A DNA stretch of 64,000 nt from a virus. A program made the position numbers and the translations under genes. Of the stretch, positions 6,520 to 14,572 are shown piece by piece. The notes beneath the pieces are model-generated. The model made no database searches. It was not told the DNA's origin and saw only the letters and a program-made list of their open reading frames with translations. Within the stretch, counting starts at the first letter, position 1. Every line of letters begins with the position of its first letter. The stretch is taken from IMG/VR virus record IMGVR_UViG_3300049847_000321, positions 1 to 64,000 of that record; one strand, written 5' to 3'.

Positions 6520-7962
6520 ATGGCATCTACCAAGGCCAAGAAAGATAAGAAGAAACGGGTTTACGCTGATGCTAAGAAACGTGTTCAGGATCATGAAGCA
6601 GGCTGGAAGCCCATAGCCTACAAAGTGCCTGAAGGTATGAAAGTGTTCAAATTTACTGAGGATAAACTTTATTCATTAGACATTATTCCTTTCATTGCTG
6701 GCGAAGGCAATCCGTATGCTAAGCCAGGTCAGATGACCTATGAGAGAACATATTACGTTCATCCATTAGGTCCTGATGGTGAGAAGTACGGCTGCAACCG
6801 AGAAAATTTCGGAAAGCCATGTCCTGTTTGTACTAAGCGTGAAAAGTTTATGATGCAACCAGGATTTGATAAAGACATTGCTAATGGCATGAGGCCAAAG
6901 GAACGTCAACTTTGGTTAGTTATCAATCGGGCAAAGAAGTCTGAAGGTGTTCAATTTTTTGAGGCAGCACATTATGGTAAAGGTGCCGGCTTTGGTGAGA
7001 TGCTCGATAATAAAATCGACGCTGCTAAAGAAGGCAGCCCACAAACCCGTTTCTTTTATTTAGATGACGGAATGACTCTTGAGGTTAAGTGTAAGAAGGA
7101 TTCTTTCAAGAAAGCAACCTTCTTCAAGCCGACTAATATGGAGTTAGTTCCGCGTAAGTCTCAGTATGACGAGGATATGATTGACGATCAACCTTGTCTC
7201 GACGAGTGTATTCTGGAAGCCGACCAGAATGAAATGAAGAAGTACCTAGATGGCTTCGACGGCGAGGAGCCAGAACAAGAGGAGGATGAACCTGTGAAGA
7301 AGAATAAGGCCAAGGGTCGTGTTGAAGAAGATGAAGAATTGGACGAAGAGGAGGAAGAGAACGAAGAAGAGGAAGCCACTGCCCATTCGTTAGGTATCAA
7401 GAAAGGGTCTAATGTCAAGCACAAGAAATACGGTGTTTGCACTGTAGTCCACATTTCTACTGACGGCACTTCACTTCGTTTGGAAGACGAAGATGAAGAG
7501 GTTCACAAGGGCGTAGCACCGAGTGAGTGTACGGTCATCAAGGCGAAGAAGAAAGTTGAGGAAGACGACGATGACGATGACGATGACGATGAACCCGTCA
7601 AGAAGAAAGGTAAAAAGAAAGTCGTCGAGGAGGAAGATGACGACGAAGAGGAAGATGATTCAGAAGATGATGACGATGTATCCGACGATGACGACGAGGA
7701 TGACTCATCTGATGATGATGGTGATTCAGGAGATGATGATGAGGATGATGAGTCAGGAAATGATGATGATGACGAGGATGATGAAGATGAAAAACCTGTA
7801 AAGAAGAAAGGAAAGGCACCTGCAAAGGGCAAGAAGAAGGTCGTCGAAGAAGAGGAAGACGACGAGGAAGACGATGACATTCCCTTCGACGAAGATGAAG
7901 AGGAAGACGACGACGAAGAGGAGGAAGAAAAACCTGCTCCTAAGAAAAAGAAAAAGAAGTAG
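6520..7962 (+). CDS. Single-stranded DNA-binding protein, gp32-like, with very long acidic tail
   Basis: The 480-aa protein has a basic start, then a core of about 240 residues. The core holds a zinc-type cluster (YGCNRENFGKPCPVC, about residues 90-104) and the aromatic pattern typical of phage gp32-like ssDNA-binding proteins (RQLWLVINR, YGKGAGFGEML). About residues 290-340 form a separate small beta domain (IKKGSNVKHKKYGVCTVV) resembling an SH3/Tudor or KOW module. The rest is Asp/Glu runs broken by Lys patches, an extreme version of the acidic C-terminus that recruits partners in SSB and gp32. A factor-independent terminator follows. The long Ser-rich frame on the opposite strand is a shadow of this tail. 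Confidence 0.85.
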   Translation: MASTKAKKDKKKRVYADAKKRVQDHEAGWKPIAYKVPEGMKVFKFTEDKLYSLDIIPFIAGEGNPYAKPGQMTYERTYYVHPLGPDGEKYGCNRENFGKPCPVCTKREKFMMQPGFDKDIANGMRPKERQLWLVINRAKKSEGVQFFEAAHYGKGAGFGEMLDNKIDAAKEGSPQTRFFYLDDGMTLEVKCKKDSFKKATFFKPTNMELVPRKSQYDEDMIDDQPCLDECILEADQNEMKKYLDGFDGEEPEQEEDEPVKKNKAKGRVEEDEELDEEEEENEEEEATAHSLGIKKGSNVKHKKYGVCTVVHISTDGTSLRLEDEDEEVHKGVAPSECTVIKAKKKVEEDDDDDDDDDEPVKKKGKKKVVEEEDDDEEEDDSEDDDDVSDDDDEDDSSDDDGDSGDDDEDDESGNDDDDEDDEDEKPVKKKGKAPAKGKKKVVEEEEDDEEDDDIPFDEDEEEDDDEEEEEKPAPKKKKKK

Positions 7963-7978
7963 GTTAATTTAGCAACCT

Positions 7979-8006
7979 GGGGGGCGTCGCCCGCCCCCCA
8001 TTTTTT
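7979..8006 (+). terminator. Rho-independent terminator after the ssDNA-binding protein gene
   Basis: An 8-bp GC stem (GGGGGGCG at 7979-7986 with CGCCCCCC at 7992-7999) and a 5-nt loop are followed by A and six T residues. It lies 16 nt after the stop of the SSB gene and 11 nt before the RecA-like start. It should end or thin the upstream transcript. Readthrough or an unrecognised promoter must then serve the recombinase. Confidence 0.85.
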
Positions 8007-8016
8007 AGGAGGCCAT

Positions 8017-9105
8017 ATGAACCGAACCGAACAATTGAAGAAACAGCTTCTCACCAAGCGTGAAGTCAAAGCACTTGACCCAAAAGAATTGCTTAGTTCA
8101 GGTTCAACTGTATTGAATCTGCTATGCACTGGTCGAACGACAGGCTTTATTCCAAAAGGCACTTATGCTCTGATTGTGGGCGACAGCGATGCAGGTAAGA
8201 CTGTTGCTGCAGGTACGATTCTGGCAGAGGCGGCAAACAATCCAAACTTCGATGATTACCGTTTGATTCTTGATGATCCAGAAATTATGACTCTCGACAT
8301 TGAACATTTCTTCGGTAAGAAACTGGCAGAACGAATTGAGCGGCCAGCTGGAACAGACGACGATCCAATTGTTTCAACAACAGTGGAAGAACTCTATGAA
8401 CATCTTGATAAGGCTTTTGATAAAGGAAAAGGCAAACCATTTATTTATATTCTTGATTCCGAGAACATCTTGTCAAGTGACGCCGAAGCTAAGAAGATCG
8501 AAAAGACCAGAGCAGCTAGACGAAATCAACAGCAAGCCGCTGGTACGATGACTGACGACAAAGCCAAGGTGCACTCACGTCGCCTTCGCATCGTGCGAAA
8601 CAATCTCAAGACGAACGGTAGCATTCTGATTATCATTTCACAGACAAGAGACAATTTCGGATTCGGTGCACAGTTTGATCCGAAAACTAGAGCAGGTGGC
8701 TGGGCGTTGAAGTTCTACGCTAAGTTAGAGATATGGTTGTCAGTGCGGCAACAAATCACCAAACAAATCAAGGGCAAGAAACGACAGTTAGGAATCATCA
8801 CAAAATTCAACGTCAAGAAAAACCATTTGACTGGAAAGAAAGGTTCTTGTTTAGTGCCAATCTTATGGTCACACGGAATTGACAATACTGGGGGTATGAT
8901 TGATTATCTGATTGATGAAGGTCATTGGAAGGGCAGCGAAAATAACCTGCGTGCTTCTGAGTTCCGCTTCTCGGGTGCAAAAGAAGATTTGATTGCCCTG
9001 ATAGAATCAAAGTCAAAGGAGCGTCAATTGCGCAAGATTGTAGGCCAGGTCTGGCGTGATCGACAGGCAGCGTGCATTGTAGAAAGAAAGGTGCGATATG
9101 AATAA
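8017..9105 (+). CDS. RecA/UvsX-like recombinase
   Basis: The recombinase has 362 aa. Walker A is GDSDAGKT (55-62). A Walker B-like strand (FIYILDSEN) follows the helix-rich insertion, and a sensor/L2-type stretch reads IIISQTRDNFGFGAQ. The layout (GxxxPLN-type start, helical lid, C-terminal extension with VKKNHLTG) is that of phage UvsX/RecA proteins. It would coat ssDNA and drive strand exchange for recombination-dependent replication, together with the SSB, the SbcCD proteins and RuvC in this block. TAGGAGG lies 5 nt before the ATG. Its end overlaps the next small gene by 8 nt. Confidence 0.9.
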   Translation: MNRTEQLKKQLLTKREVKALDPKELLSSGSTVLNLLCTGRTTGFIPKGTYALIVGDSDAGKTVAAGTILAEAANNPNFDDYRLILDDPEIMTLDIEHFFGKKLAERIERPAGTDDDPIVSTTVEELYEHLDKAFDKGKGKPFIYILDSENILSSDAEAKKIEKTRAARRNQQQAAGTMTDDKAKVHSRRLRIVRNNLKTNGSILIIISQTRDNFGFGAQFDPKTRAGGWALKFYAKLEIWLSVRQQITKQIKGKKRQLGIITKFNVKKNHLTGKKGSCLVPILWSHGIDNTGGMIDYLIDEGHWKGSENNLRASEFRFSGAKEDLIALIESKSKERQLRKIVGQVWRDRQAACIVERKVRYE

Positions 9106-9364
9106 CATAGTCCACACGGCGGGCAAAGTCGTATGCTATCAAGGTCGATTCATTCAACGTTGTGCCATCTGTGGTTTGAAAATGATTGACACTCAAGGTC
9201 AAGAGTTGGCCCCCAGCGAAGGTCAAGTTGTGTCAGTTATTCATTGGCCTGAAGGTCAATTTGTCGAAGAAGAAAATGGTAAGTTTGAAGCGTATGAAAT
9301 GGAAGCATGGGGCTACAGTCGTGGTAGATGGCCAGAAAATTGTTGTATCACTTTAGTGGAGTAA
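9098..9364 (+). CDS. Hypothetical protein with CxxC (88 aa)
   Basis: The 88-aa protein has one CAIC pair near residue 22-25 and a second pair of adjacent cysteines near the end (ENCCITLVE). It could bind one metal ion or form a disulfide. It begins inside the end of the recombinase gene with an AAAGGTG-type site, so it is translationally coupled. The aromatic, polar middle (HWPEGQFVEEENGKFEAYEM) looks like a small beta domain. No family was recognised. Confidence 0.6.
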   Translation: MNNIVHTAGKVVCYQGRFIQRCAICGLKMIDTQGQELAPSEGQVVSVIHWPEGQFVEEENGKFEAYEMEAWGYSRGRWPENCCITLVE

Positions 9365-9369
9365 CTATC

Positions 9370-9570
9370 ATGACCATGAATAAAATAGACCTTATCAACA
9401 TTATTGAAGATTTGGAAGATTGGGGAAACGAAGTTATTGACAAATACCTTTCCGGATCAGGAGATTGTTTCTGTAAAGAAGGTAGATACATTTGTGAAAA
9501 TCACACCCTAATTAATAGATTCCTTGATATTATAAAAAGAGGAGAAAGTAAATGCCAAGAACCTGGATAG
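9370..9570 (+). CDS. Small acidic hypothetical protein (66 aa)
   Basis: The start at 9370 was chosen because GGAG lies upstream at 9358-9361; the in-frame ATG at 9328 lies within the preceding gene. The protein is acidic and helical (IDLINIIEDLEDWGNEVID), with CFC and IC cysteines near the middle and a helical end. It overlaps the start of the exonuclease gene by 19 nt. Nothing identifies its role. Confidence 0.55.
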   Translation: MTMNKIDLINIIEDLEDWGNEVIDKYLSGSGDCFCKEGRYICENHTLINRFLDIIKRGESKCQEPG

Positions 9571-10466
9571 TCATTGACGCAAACTACCTTTGTTGGCGGG
9601 CCTTTCATACAACGGGGCAACTGTCATTCGGTGAAAAGCCGACTGGCGTGATCTTTGGTTTCTTGAAGGCCGTCCGAGAAATGCAGAAGCTATTTGGTCA
9701 GAGAGTTGTGTTTGCTTTCGATCATGGTAAGAACATTCGATTGGAGAAACTGCCGGGCTACAAGTCAACCAGAAAAGCCATGCGAAAGAAAATGTCTGAG
9801 GAAGACAAAGAGAAGCACCTCAAGATGCAGAAGCAAATTGAATTGCTCAAAACCAAGTATCTTCGTCAAGTCGGGTATCGCAATGTCTTTTATCAAGAAG
9901 GTTATGAAGCCGATGATATTATTGCATCGGTCGTATTAAACTCAATTCCCAAAACTGATACAATCGTGATTGTGTCGGCCGACAAAGACCTGTATCAGTT
10001 GATTAGAAAGGATCGAATCACGATCTACAACCCACATCGAATGGTCCGAATGAACGGTGAGTTGTTCACAAAAACATATGATCTATTGAATCCTAGACAT
10101 TGGGTAGGTGTGAAAGCAATTGCAGGTTGCAGCACAGATGATATTCCCGGTGTGCCACATGTGGGTGAAAAGACGGCAATCAAGATTCTGAAACTTTTGG
10201 AAGAGTGTGCGAAGACACCGAGAGTATTAACATCGGGCGAATCTCACATGTTGGCCAAGAATGTCGAATTCCGAAATAGAACAAAACGCAACATGAAGTT
10301 GGTGAGACTGCCTTATCCGGGCTGCAAGACTTTCCAATTGTGGAAAGATAAGGTCACGTCTGACAAATGGAATGAGTTGATGAAAAATCTAGGAATGAAA
10401 TCTTTGATCGGCAAAGATGATCCGGTTTCACGGCGTAAAGCTGCGCGACGTGGCTTTAATTTTTAA
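9552..10466 (+). CDS. 5'-3' exonuclease / flap endonuclease (PolA N-domain-like)
   Basis: This is a 304-aa FEN/T5 exonuclease-type protein. It begins TWIVIDANYLCWRAFHTTG, giving the first metal Asp. VVFAFDHGKNIR follows, with the helical-arch residues (KLPGYKSTRKAMR) after it. The acidic cluster YEADDIIASV and VSADKDLYQL come next, then a helix-hairpin-helix-like segment (DDIPGVPHVGEKTAIKIL). Together with the preceding UDG-exonuclease and polymerase genes it completes the activities of Pol I as three separate polypeptides: flap removal, proofreading and synthesis. GGAG lies 8 nt before the ATG. Confidence 0.92.
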   Translation: MPRTWIVIDANYLCWRAFHTTGQLSFGEKPTGVIFGFLKAVREMQKLFGQRVVFAFDHGKNIRLEKLPGYKSTRKAMRKKMSEEDKEKHLKMQKQIELLKTKYLRQVGYRNVFYQEGYEADDIIASVVLNSIPKTDTIVIVSADKDLYQLIRKDRITIYNPHRMVRMNGELFTKTYDLLNPRHWVGVKAIAGCSTDDIPGVPHVGEKTAIKILKLLEECAKTPRVLTSGESHMLAKNVEFRNRTKRNMKLVRLPYPGCKTFQLWKDKVTSDKWNELMKNLGMKSLIGKDDPVSRRKAARRGFNF

Positions 10467-10478
10467 GGAGACCAAGTA

Positions 10479-11129
10479 ATGAAACTAATACCACTAGCCC
10501 TTCTACGAAAGAAAGGTGCCTGCCAAAAGCAACTATCTCTGATAGAAAACGAATGGCCTAGCGGCATACCGCTTACGCAAGAGACTGCCGAAAGGTTCCT
10601 AGAACTGGAACTTGATATTGACTGGGTAGTAGAGAACCTGCTGACTGAGCAAGAGCAGACAGAATGCGAAAGGATTCAACAACCTGCAAAAGCAGAATAC
10701 GAAAGGATCGAACAACCTGCATTAGCAGAATACGAAAGGATCACACAACCTGCATTAGCAGAATACGAAAGGATCACACAACCTGCAAAAGCAGAATACT
10801 TAAGGATCGAACAACCTGCATATGCAGAATACTTAAGGATCGAACAACTTGCATTAGTAGAATACTTAAGGATTCAACAACCTGCAAAAGCAGAATACAA
10901 TAGGATTCAACAACTTGCATCAGCAGAATACAAAAGGATCGAACAACCTGCATGGGCAGAATACTTAAGGATTCAACAACCTGCATTAGCAGAATACAAA
11001 AGGATTCAACAACCTGCATTAGCAGAATACTTCAGGATTAAACAACCTGCATTAGCAGAATACAAAAGGAAGAAAGTCATGGCTATTCTGGAACTACTTC
11101 TCAAACGAAAGGAAGAAAACGGACAATGA
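10479..11129 (+). CDS. 11-residue repeat protein, copy 2 (216 aa)
   Basis: The ends are the same as in the other four copies: MKLIPLALLRKKGACQKQLS at the start and VMAILELLLKRKEENGQ at the end. Between them are twelve 11-residue units, mostly AEYxRIxQPAx with L, K, Y, W or S at the variable place. The first unit is degenerate (TECERIQQPAK). The ribosome site AAGGAGACC, 7 nt before the ATG, is the family leader. The gene lies between the FEN and RuvC genes and overlaps the RuvC start (ATGA). It thus interrupts a DNA-metabolism operon without breaking translation. Function unknown. Confidence 0.85.
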   Translation: MKLIPLALLRKKGACQKQLSLIENEWPSGIPLTQETAERFLELELDIDWVVENLLTEQEQTECERIQQPAKAEYERIEQPALAEYERITQPALAEYERITQPAKAEYLRIEQPAYAEYLRIEQLALVEYLRIQQPAKAEYNRIQQLASAEYKRIEQPAWAEYLRIQQPALAEYKRIQQPALAEYFRIKQPALAEYKRKKVMAILELLLKRKEENGQ

Positions 11130-11692
11130 ATACAATTAAGGAATTACGAACGTTCTTATCTAAATACGGTCGCAAAGATCACTTGGTGTATGTCGGCATT
11201 GATCCTGGCGTGAGCGGGGCAATCGGAATCATCATGGGCAAACGAGTGTTCTCTATGAACATTCCGGTCAAGAAGATAAAGGTGAATAAAAAGAACAGAA
11301 AGATTTTTGACCATGATTTGATTATCAAGATTTTCGACTTATTGGAAGAGTATGAAGAAACCATGACGGTGATGCTTGAGACTGGTCAGTTACTATGGAA
11401 CACAGCGTTTGCTTCTTTCTCAATTGGTGTAAGCTACGGCATGTGGCCTTTGTTTCTGAAATCAAAAGGTTTCAATTTCAAAGAAGTTGTGCCACAAGTC
11501 TGGAAGAAGCAGATGGGTTTAATTTCAAAGAAGAAAGGTGCCGTCGCCAAGAAAGAGCAGTCTCGAACCAAAGCCTTGAAGCTGTTCCCAGAATTAGATT
11601 TGAAGTTCAAAAAGGATCACGATAGGGCGGAAGCAATTCTACTGGCCGTCTACGCGCGACACTTAGATAAAGGAGCATGGAATGCCGACTGA
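11126..11692 (+). CDS. RuvC-like Holliday junction resolvase
   Basis: The 188-aa protein has the RNase H fold pattern of RuvC. The first strand is VYVGIDPGVSGAIGI, with the catalytic Asp near residue 26. A second acidic residue lies in MLETGQ (near 96), and the C-terminal helix KKDHDRAEAILLAVYA carries the final Asp/Glu. A Lys-rich stretch (KKKGAVAKKEQSRTKAL) precedes it, as in other phage RuvC-type resolvases. It probably resolves branched DNA before packaging. The start overlaps the stop of repeat copy 2. Its end overlaps a small zinc-ribbon gene. Confidence 0.85.
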   Translation: MNTIKELRTFLSKYGRKDHLVYVGIDPGVSGAIGIIMGKRVFSMNIPVKKIKVNKKNRKIFDHDLIIKIFDLLEEYEETMTVMLETGQLLWNTAFASFSIGVSYGMWPLFLKSKGFNFKEVVPQVWKKQMGLISKKKGAVAKKEQSRTKALKLFPELDLKFKKDHDRAEAILLAVYARHLDKGAWNAD

Positions 11693-11858
11693 AAACAAAG
11701 CCAATGAAGGTGAGGTTTATGTTGACAACATCAAACCAAAAAAAGTAAGTATTCCGAACATAATCAAATGCCCAAATTGTGACCAAGAATCTCTCAAGCA
11801 AGTCGAACATACGAACACTTGGAAGTGTTCTGAATGTTCGTATAAGGAGGTGCGATGA
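11682..11858 (+). CDS. Small zinc-ribbon protein (58 aa)
   Basis: The ATG at 11682 has AGGAG at 11671-11675. The protein carries CPNC near residues 30-33 and CSEC near 49-52 around a Trp (TWKCSEC), a treble-clef or zinc-ribbon pattern like that of TFIIS or TFIIB ends. The first half is acidic to basic and probably disordered. It overlaps the CsrA-like gene at the ATGA, so the two are made together. A nucleic-acid or RNA-polymerase contact is possible, but no partner is shown. Confidence 0.7.
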   Translation: MPTENKANEGEVYVDNIKPKKVSIPNIIKCPNCDQESLKQVEHTNTWKCSECSYKEVR

Positions 11859-12061
11859 TGTTGGTAACTGGCATGGCCCGAGGTGAGTCTGTAAAGATTG
11901 GTGACGATATTTACATAACCGTACTACCCAAAAATAGCAGGAGCTCAAAAATACGATTAGGAATTCAAGCACCGAAAGCAATTCCAATCATACGATTGAA
12001 AAACAAAAGGCATTTTGTCAAGGAGGATGATCGTGGGGAAAATGAAATGCCTTCATTGTGA
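11855..12061 (+). CDS. CsrA/RsmA-like RNA-binding translational regulator
   Basis: The protein is 68 aa. Residues 2-47 follow the CsrA pattern: LVTGMARGESVKIGDDIYIT, then KIRLGIQAPKAIPIIR, matching the family's RxGE-xxxIGDxI-x-V...VRIGxxAPKxVxVxR. The Arg corresponding to CsrA Arg44, an RNA contact, is present. The basic residues after MLxLTR at the N-terminus are not conserved. CsrA dimers bind GGA in leader hairpins and block ribosomes. A phage copy could hold down host or phage mRNAs. GGAGG lies just upstream. The C-terminal 20 residues overlap the next gene. Confidence 0.75.
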   Translation: MMLVTGMARGESVKIGDDIYITVLPKNSRSSKIRLGIQAPKAIPIIRLKNKRHFVKEDDRGENEMPSL

Positions 12062-12422
12062 AGAGGTTAAATTCATTCGATGCAGAGGGCTATGTAGTTC
12101 ATGCCACTCGAACCCATATGTGTTGAAGAAATTCCCTTCTAAAAACAATAAAGACACCTTACCTAATAACAAACAACTCAAAATACCCAAATATCCGACA
12201 CTTGCCCCTGCGGGCTCCTTAGATAAAATTCAAGTGCTGATTCAACGGCGTGATAATGGAGAAGATTTATGGCACCCATTAGATAATCCGAGAATGACAA
12301 ATGAAATTCGAGTTTCTGGTTATCGTTCTAACAAAATTGAACGAATAGGGCAACTACCAATTAGAGAAAGAAACAGAACCAATGCTAAAAAGTCTCGAAC
12401 TAAAAAACTTCCAAAGACATAA
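12033..12422 (+). CDS. Zinc-finger hypothetical protein (129 aa)
   Basis: A GTG start at 12033 has AAGGAGG at 12020-12026 with 6-nt spacing. The N-terminus has two Cys pairs, CLHCEE and CRGLCSSCHSNP, a compact four-to-five cysteine zinc knuckle. Similar CxxC...CxxC heads occur on small phage proteins of unknown role. The remainder is basic and Pro/Asn-rich, without clear secondary structure. The last 41 nt overlap the SbcC N-half start. Confidence 0.65.
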   Translation: MGKMKCLHCEEVKFIRCRGLCSSCHSNPYVLKKFPSKNNKDTLPNNKQLKIPKYPTLAPAGSLDKIQVLIQRRDNGEDLWHPLDNPRMTNEIRVSGYRSNKIERIGQLPIRERNRTNAKKSRTKKLPKT

Positions 12423-13488
12423 GTATTATAAATTGGAGTTTGATCGTGTCACAACAATCATCGGACCTAGTGATTCGGGTAAGTCGGCCATCATTAGGGC
12501 TTTGCGATTTGTCGCATTCAACAGACCTAACAATAAACGCATTATTAAACATGGGGCTTCCTGCGCATCTGTTAGATTGCACGTTGCCGGAAAAAGTATT
12601 TTACGCAAGCGTGGGAACAGACGAACAAACCTTTATCGAATTGATTCAAAAACGTTTCGGGCGATCGGAAGTAAAGTTCCGGACGCCATAGCCAGTATTC
12701 TGAACCTTTCAGAAGTCAACTTTCAAAAACAACTTGATCTGCACTTTTGGTTTGCTGATACGCCAGGTCAAGTATCGAAGGCATTGAATCAGATTGTCAA
12801 TCTAGGTAAGATTGACACCTCATTGGCTTACGTCGCCAATCTGCAACGAAAAACCAAAGCCAAGATTGAAGTGCTGCAAGATTCGATTGCCGACCTGAAA
12901 TCTGAGAAAAGTCAGTTAGATTGGGTTCCACGGTTTCTATCTGATTTGTCGGCATTGTCGGCCATATTTGCCGATATGGCCAGTAATGGCCCTAGAATCG
13001 CTTTATTGGCATCGTGCGCCGAAAGTATGGCCAATAGCCTATCGGCCCGTGCGCGTGCGGCTAATGCGATTATAGGGGCTTCAAATGCCGTTCAAATTGG
13101 CAGTCGAGCCATTGACATACAGAACCGACGAATGAAGTTGAAACGACTTGTTTCTGACCTGAGTCATGCCATCAAACTGACGAACTTACCTATTCCTGAT
13201 TTGAATGATTTGAACAAGCAACGAATTAAAGCGGATGCCATTGCCGATAAAAATTTAGGTTTGTTTAATCTGATCCAAGAAATAAGAGAGGCTAATAAGA
13301 ACCTATGCGAAGCAAAAGCGAGTCTGGAAGTAGAAGCAAGACAGTTAGAAAAGGTAACAAAGGGGAAATGTCCGACGTGCGGAAAAGAGTCATCGCAATT
13401 TCTTGCGGTGACTTACACTTCTCAGAAAAGGCACCTGTCGCCCGTGCAGAGAAGGAAGATTGGCTTGAAGTGCAAGCACGATACCTAA
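12382..13488 (+). CDS. SbcC/Rad50 N-terminal half with Walker A and zinc hook
   Basis: The 368-aa protein starts LKSLELKNFQRHKYYKLEF and has Walker A GPSDSGKS at 28-35, with the N-terminal lobe of SbcC/Rad50 after it. A helical region (about 145-325) leads to the hook motif KGKCPTCGKE, with CPTC near 330-333. Nothing resembling the returning half follows: the signature and Walker B motifs are in a separate gene at 14550. The last 35 residues, after the hook, are basic and overlap the SbcD gene, so they are probably overprinted. A dimeric ATPase could be assembled from the two halves. Confidence 0.85.
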   Translation: MLKSLELKNFQRHKYYKLEFDRVTTIIGPSDSGKSAIIRALRFVAFNRPNNKRIIKHGASCASVRLHVAGKSILRKRGNRRTNLYRIDSKTFRAIGSKVPDAIASILNLSEVNFQKQLDLHFWFADTPGQVSKALNQIVNLGKIDTSLAYVANLQRKTKAKIEVLQDSIADLKSEKSQLDWVPRFLSDLSALSAIFADMASNGPRIALLASCAESMANSLSARARAANAIIGASNAVQIGSRAIDIQNRRMKLKRLVSDLSHAIKLTNLPIPDLNDLNKQRIKADAIADKNLGLFNLIQEIREANKNLCEAKASLEVEARQLEKVTKGKCPTCGKESSQFLAVTYTSQKRHLSPVQRRKIGLKCKHDT

Positions 13489-14321
13489 AGCAATTGAATG
13501 AGTTGTCAAGTCAACATGACAACGTTCCGATACTTTGCAGCGGCGATATATTCAATCAATGGAACAGTAGTCCTGCGCTTATCAATTTCTTGATTAAACG
13601 AATGCCACGGAATATGTACGCCATACCGGGCAATCACGATTTACCTTTGCACAATTATGACGATATTAAAAAGTCAGCATATTGGACACTTGTTGAAGCG
13701 GAGGCAATCACTGATCTACAACCAATGCCTGAATGCAGTAGTCATATGTTCGAGGATATGATTGTGTGCCCGTATCCGTACAGTTATCCGTGCCCATATA
13801 ATCCAGCAAAAGAAAAAGGGAATAAAATTTGTGTGGCGTTGATTCACGACTACATTTGGATCGACAAGTGCGGTTTCCCAAATGCAAACCCTTCTCGACG
13901 GATTTCTGAAAACAGCGAATGGGCAAAAAATCTTAAAGGTTTTGATGTTGCCATATTTGGTGATAATCATATCGGATTCAAAACAACGTGTAACAAAGGT
14001 AAGACAATAATCTTGAATGGCGGTGCATTCATGCGCCGCAACATCGACCAGATCAAATACAAACCTTTTGTTGGCTTGATCTACAGTGACGGTTCTGTTG
14101 AACAGCATTACCTTGACGTGTTTGAGGATAAGTTCATTGAAACAAAACTTGAATGGAACGGCAATGAAATTGACATGAGTGATTTCTTGGAAACGCTTAA
14201 GAACGGAAGTAAAGCTGTCATTGATTTCACAGAAGCGGTTGAAAACTATCTGTCAAATCCGAAGTCACCGCTTTCAAAACAAGTGCGAAAGATTGTACGA
14301 GAGGCATTGGAGCAAACATGA
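13368..14321 (+). CDS. SbcD/Mre11-like metallophosphoesterase nuclease
   Basis: The nuclease has 317 aa starting at 13368 (AGGGGA upstream); the ATG lies within the codons of the SbcC hook. Metal motifs are CGDLHFSE, CSGDIFNQ, PGNHDLP, LIHDYIW and IFGDNHIGF, which match the five motifs of SbcD/Mre11. It is the nuclease partner of the split SbcC and would process DNA ends or hairpins during recombination-dependent replication. It overlaps a coiled-coil gene by 4 nt (ATGA). Confidence 0.9.
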   Translation: MSDVRKRVIAISCGDLHFSEKAPVARAEKEDWLEVQARYLKQLNELSSQHDNVPILCSGDIFNQWNSSPALINFLIKRMPRNMYAIPGNHDLPLHNYDDIKKSAYWTLVEAEAITDLQPMPECSSHMFEDMIVCPYPYSYPCPYNPAKEKGNKICVALIHDYIWIDKCGFPNANPSRRISENSEWAKNLKGFDVAIFGDNHIGFKTTCNKGKTIILNGGAFMRRNIDQIKYKPFVGLIYSDGSVEQHYLDVFEDKFIETKLEWNGNEIDMSDFLETLKNGSKAVIDFTEAVENYLSNPKSPLSKQVRKIVREALEQT

Positions 14322-14572
14322 TAATAATGGATGACTACGAAACAGTCAAGAGAAAGGTCGAAGAACTTCAAACCAGAATTGATAGGGCTTCCGGTGCTGT
14401 CAGTCAACTCAAATCGCAGCTCAAAAAAGAATTTGGGGTCAGCACTTTGAAGGAAGCGAAAGCACTCTACAAAAAGATGCTCGCGGAAGAACATGAAGCC
14501 TTGACCAAATGGAATAAGACTTTGGCTAAATTCAAAGAGGATTGGAAAGATGTTATCGAAGGCGATCAGTAA
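14318..14572 (+). CDS. Small coiled-coil protein between SbcD and the SbcC C-half (84 aa)
   Basis: The protein is almost entirely charged helix with heptad pattern (VKRKVEELQTRIDRASGAVS, then LKEAKALYKKML). It starts in the SbcD stop and overlaps the start of the SbcC C-half by 23 nt. Its place is that of the returning coiled coil missing between the two SbcC halves, so it may supply part of the arm. It has no cysteine and so no hook. This is inference from position and helix pattern. Confidence 0.7.
   Translation: MIIMDDYETVKRKVEELQTRIDRASGAVSQLKSQLKKEFGVSTLKEAKALYKKMLAEEHEALTKWNKTLAKFKEDWKDVIEGDQ

Noticed and set aside
7503-8162. Long Ser-rich reading frame on the minus strand
   Set aside because: It is the reverse shadow of the Asp/Glu-rich codons of the SSB tail (GAT/GAA on the plus strand give TCx on the minus) and has no ribosome site.
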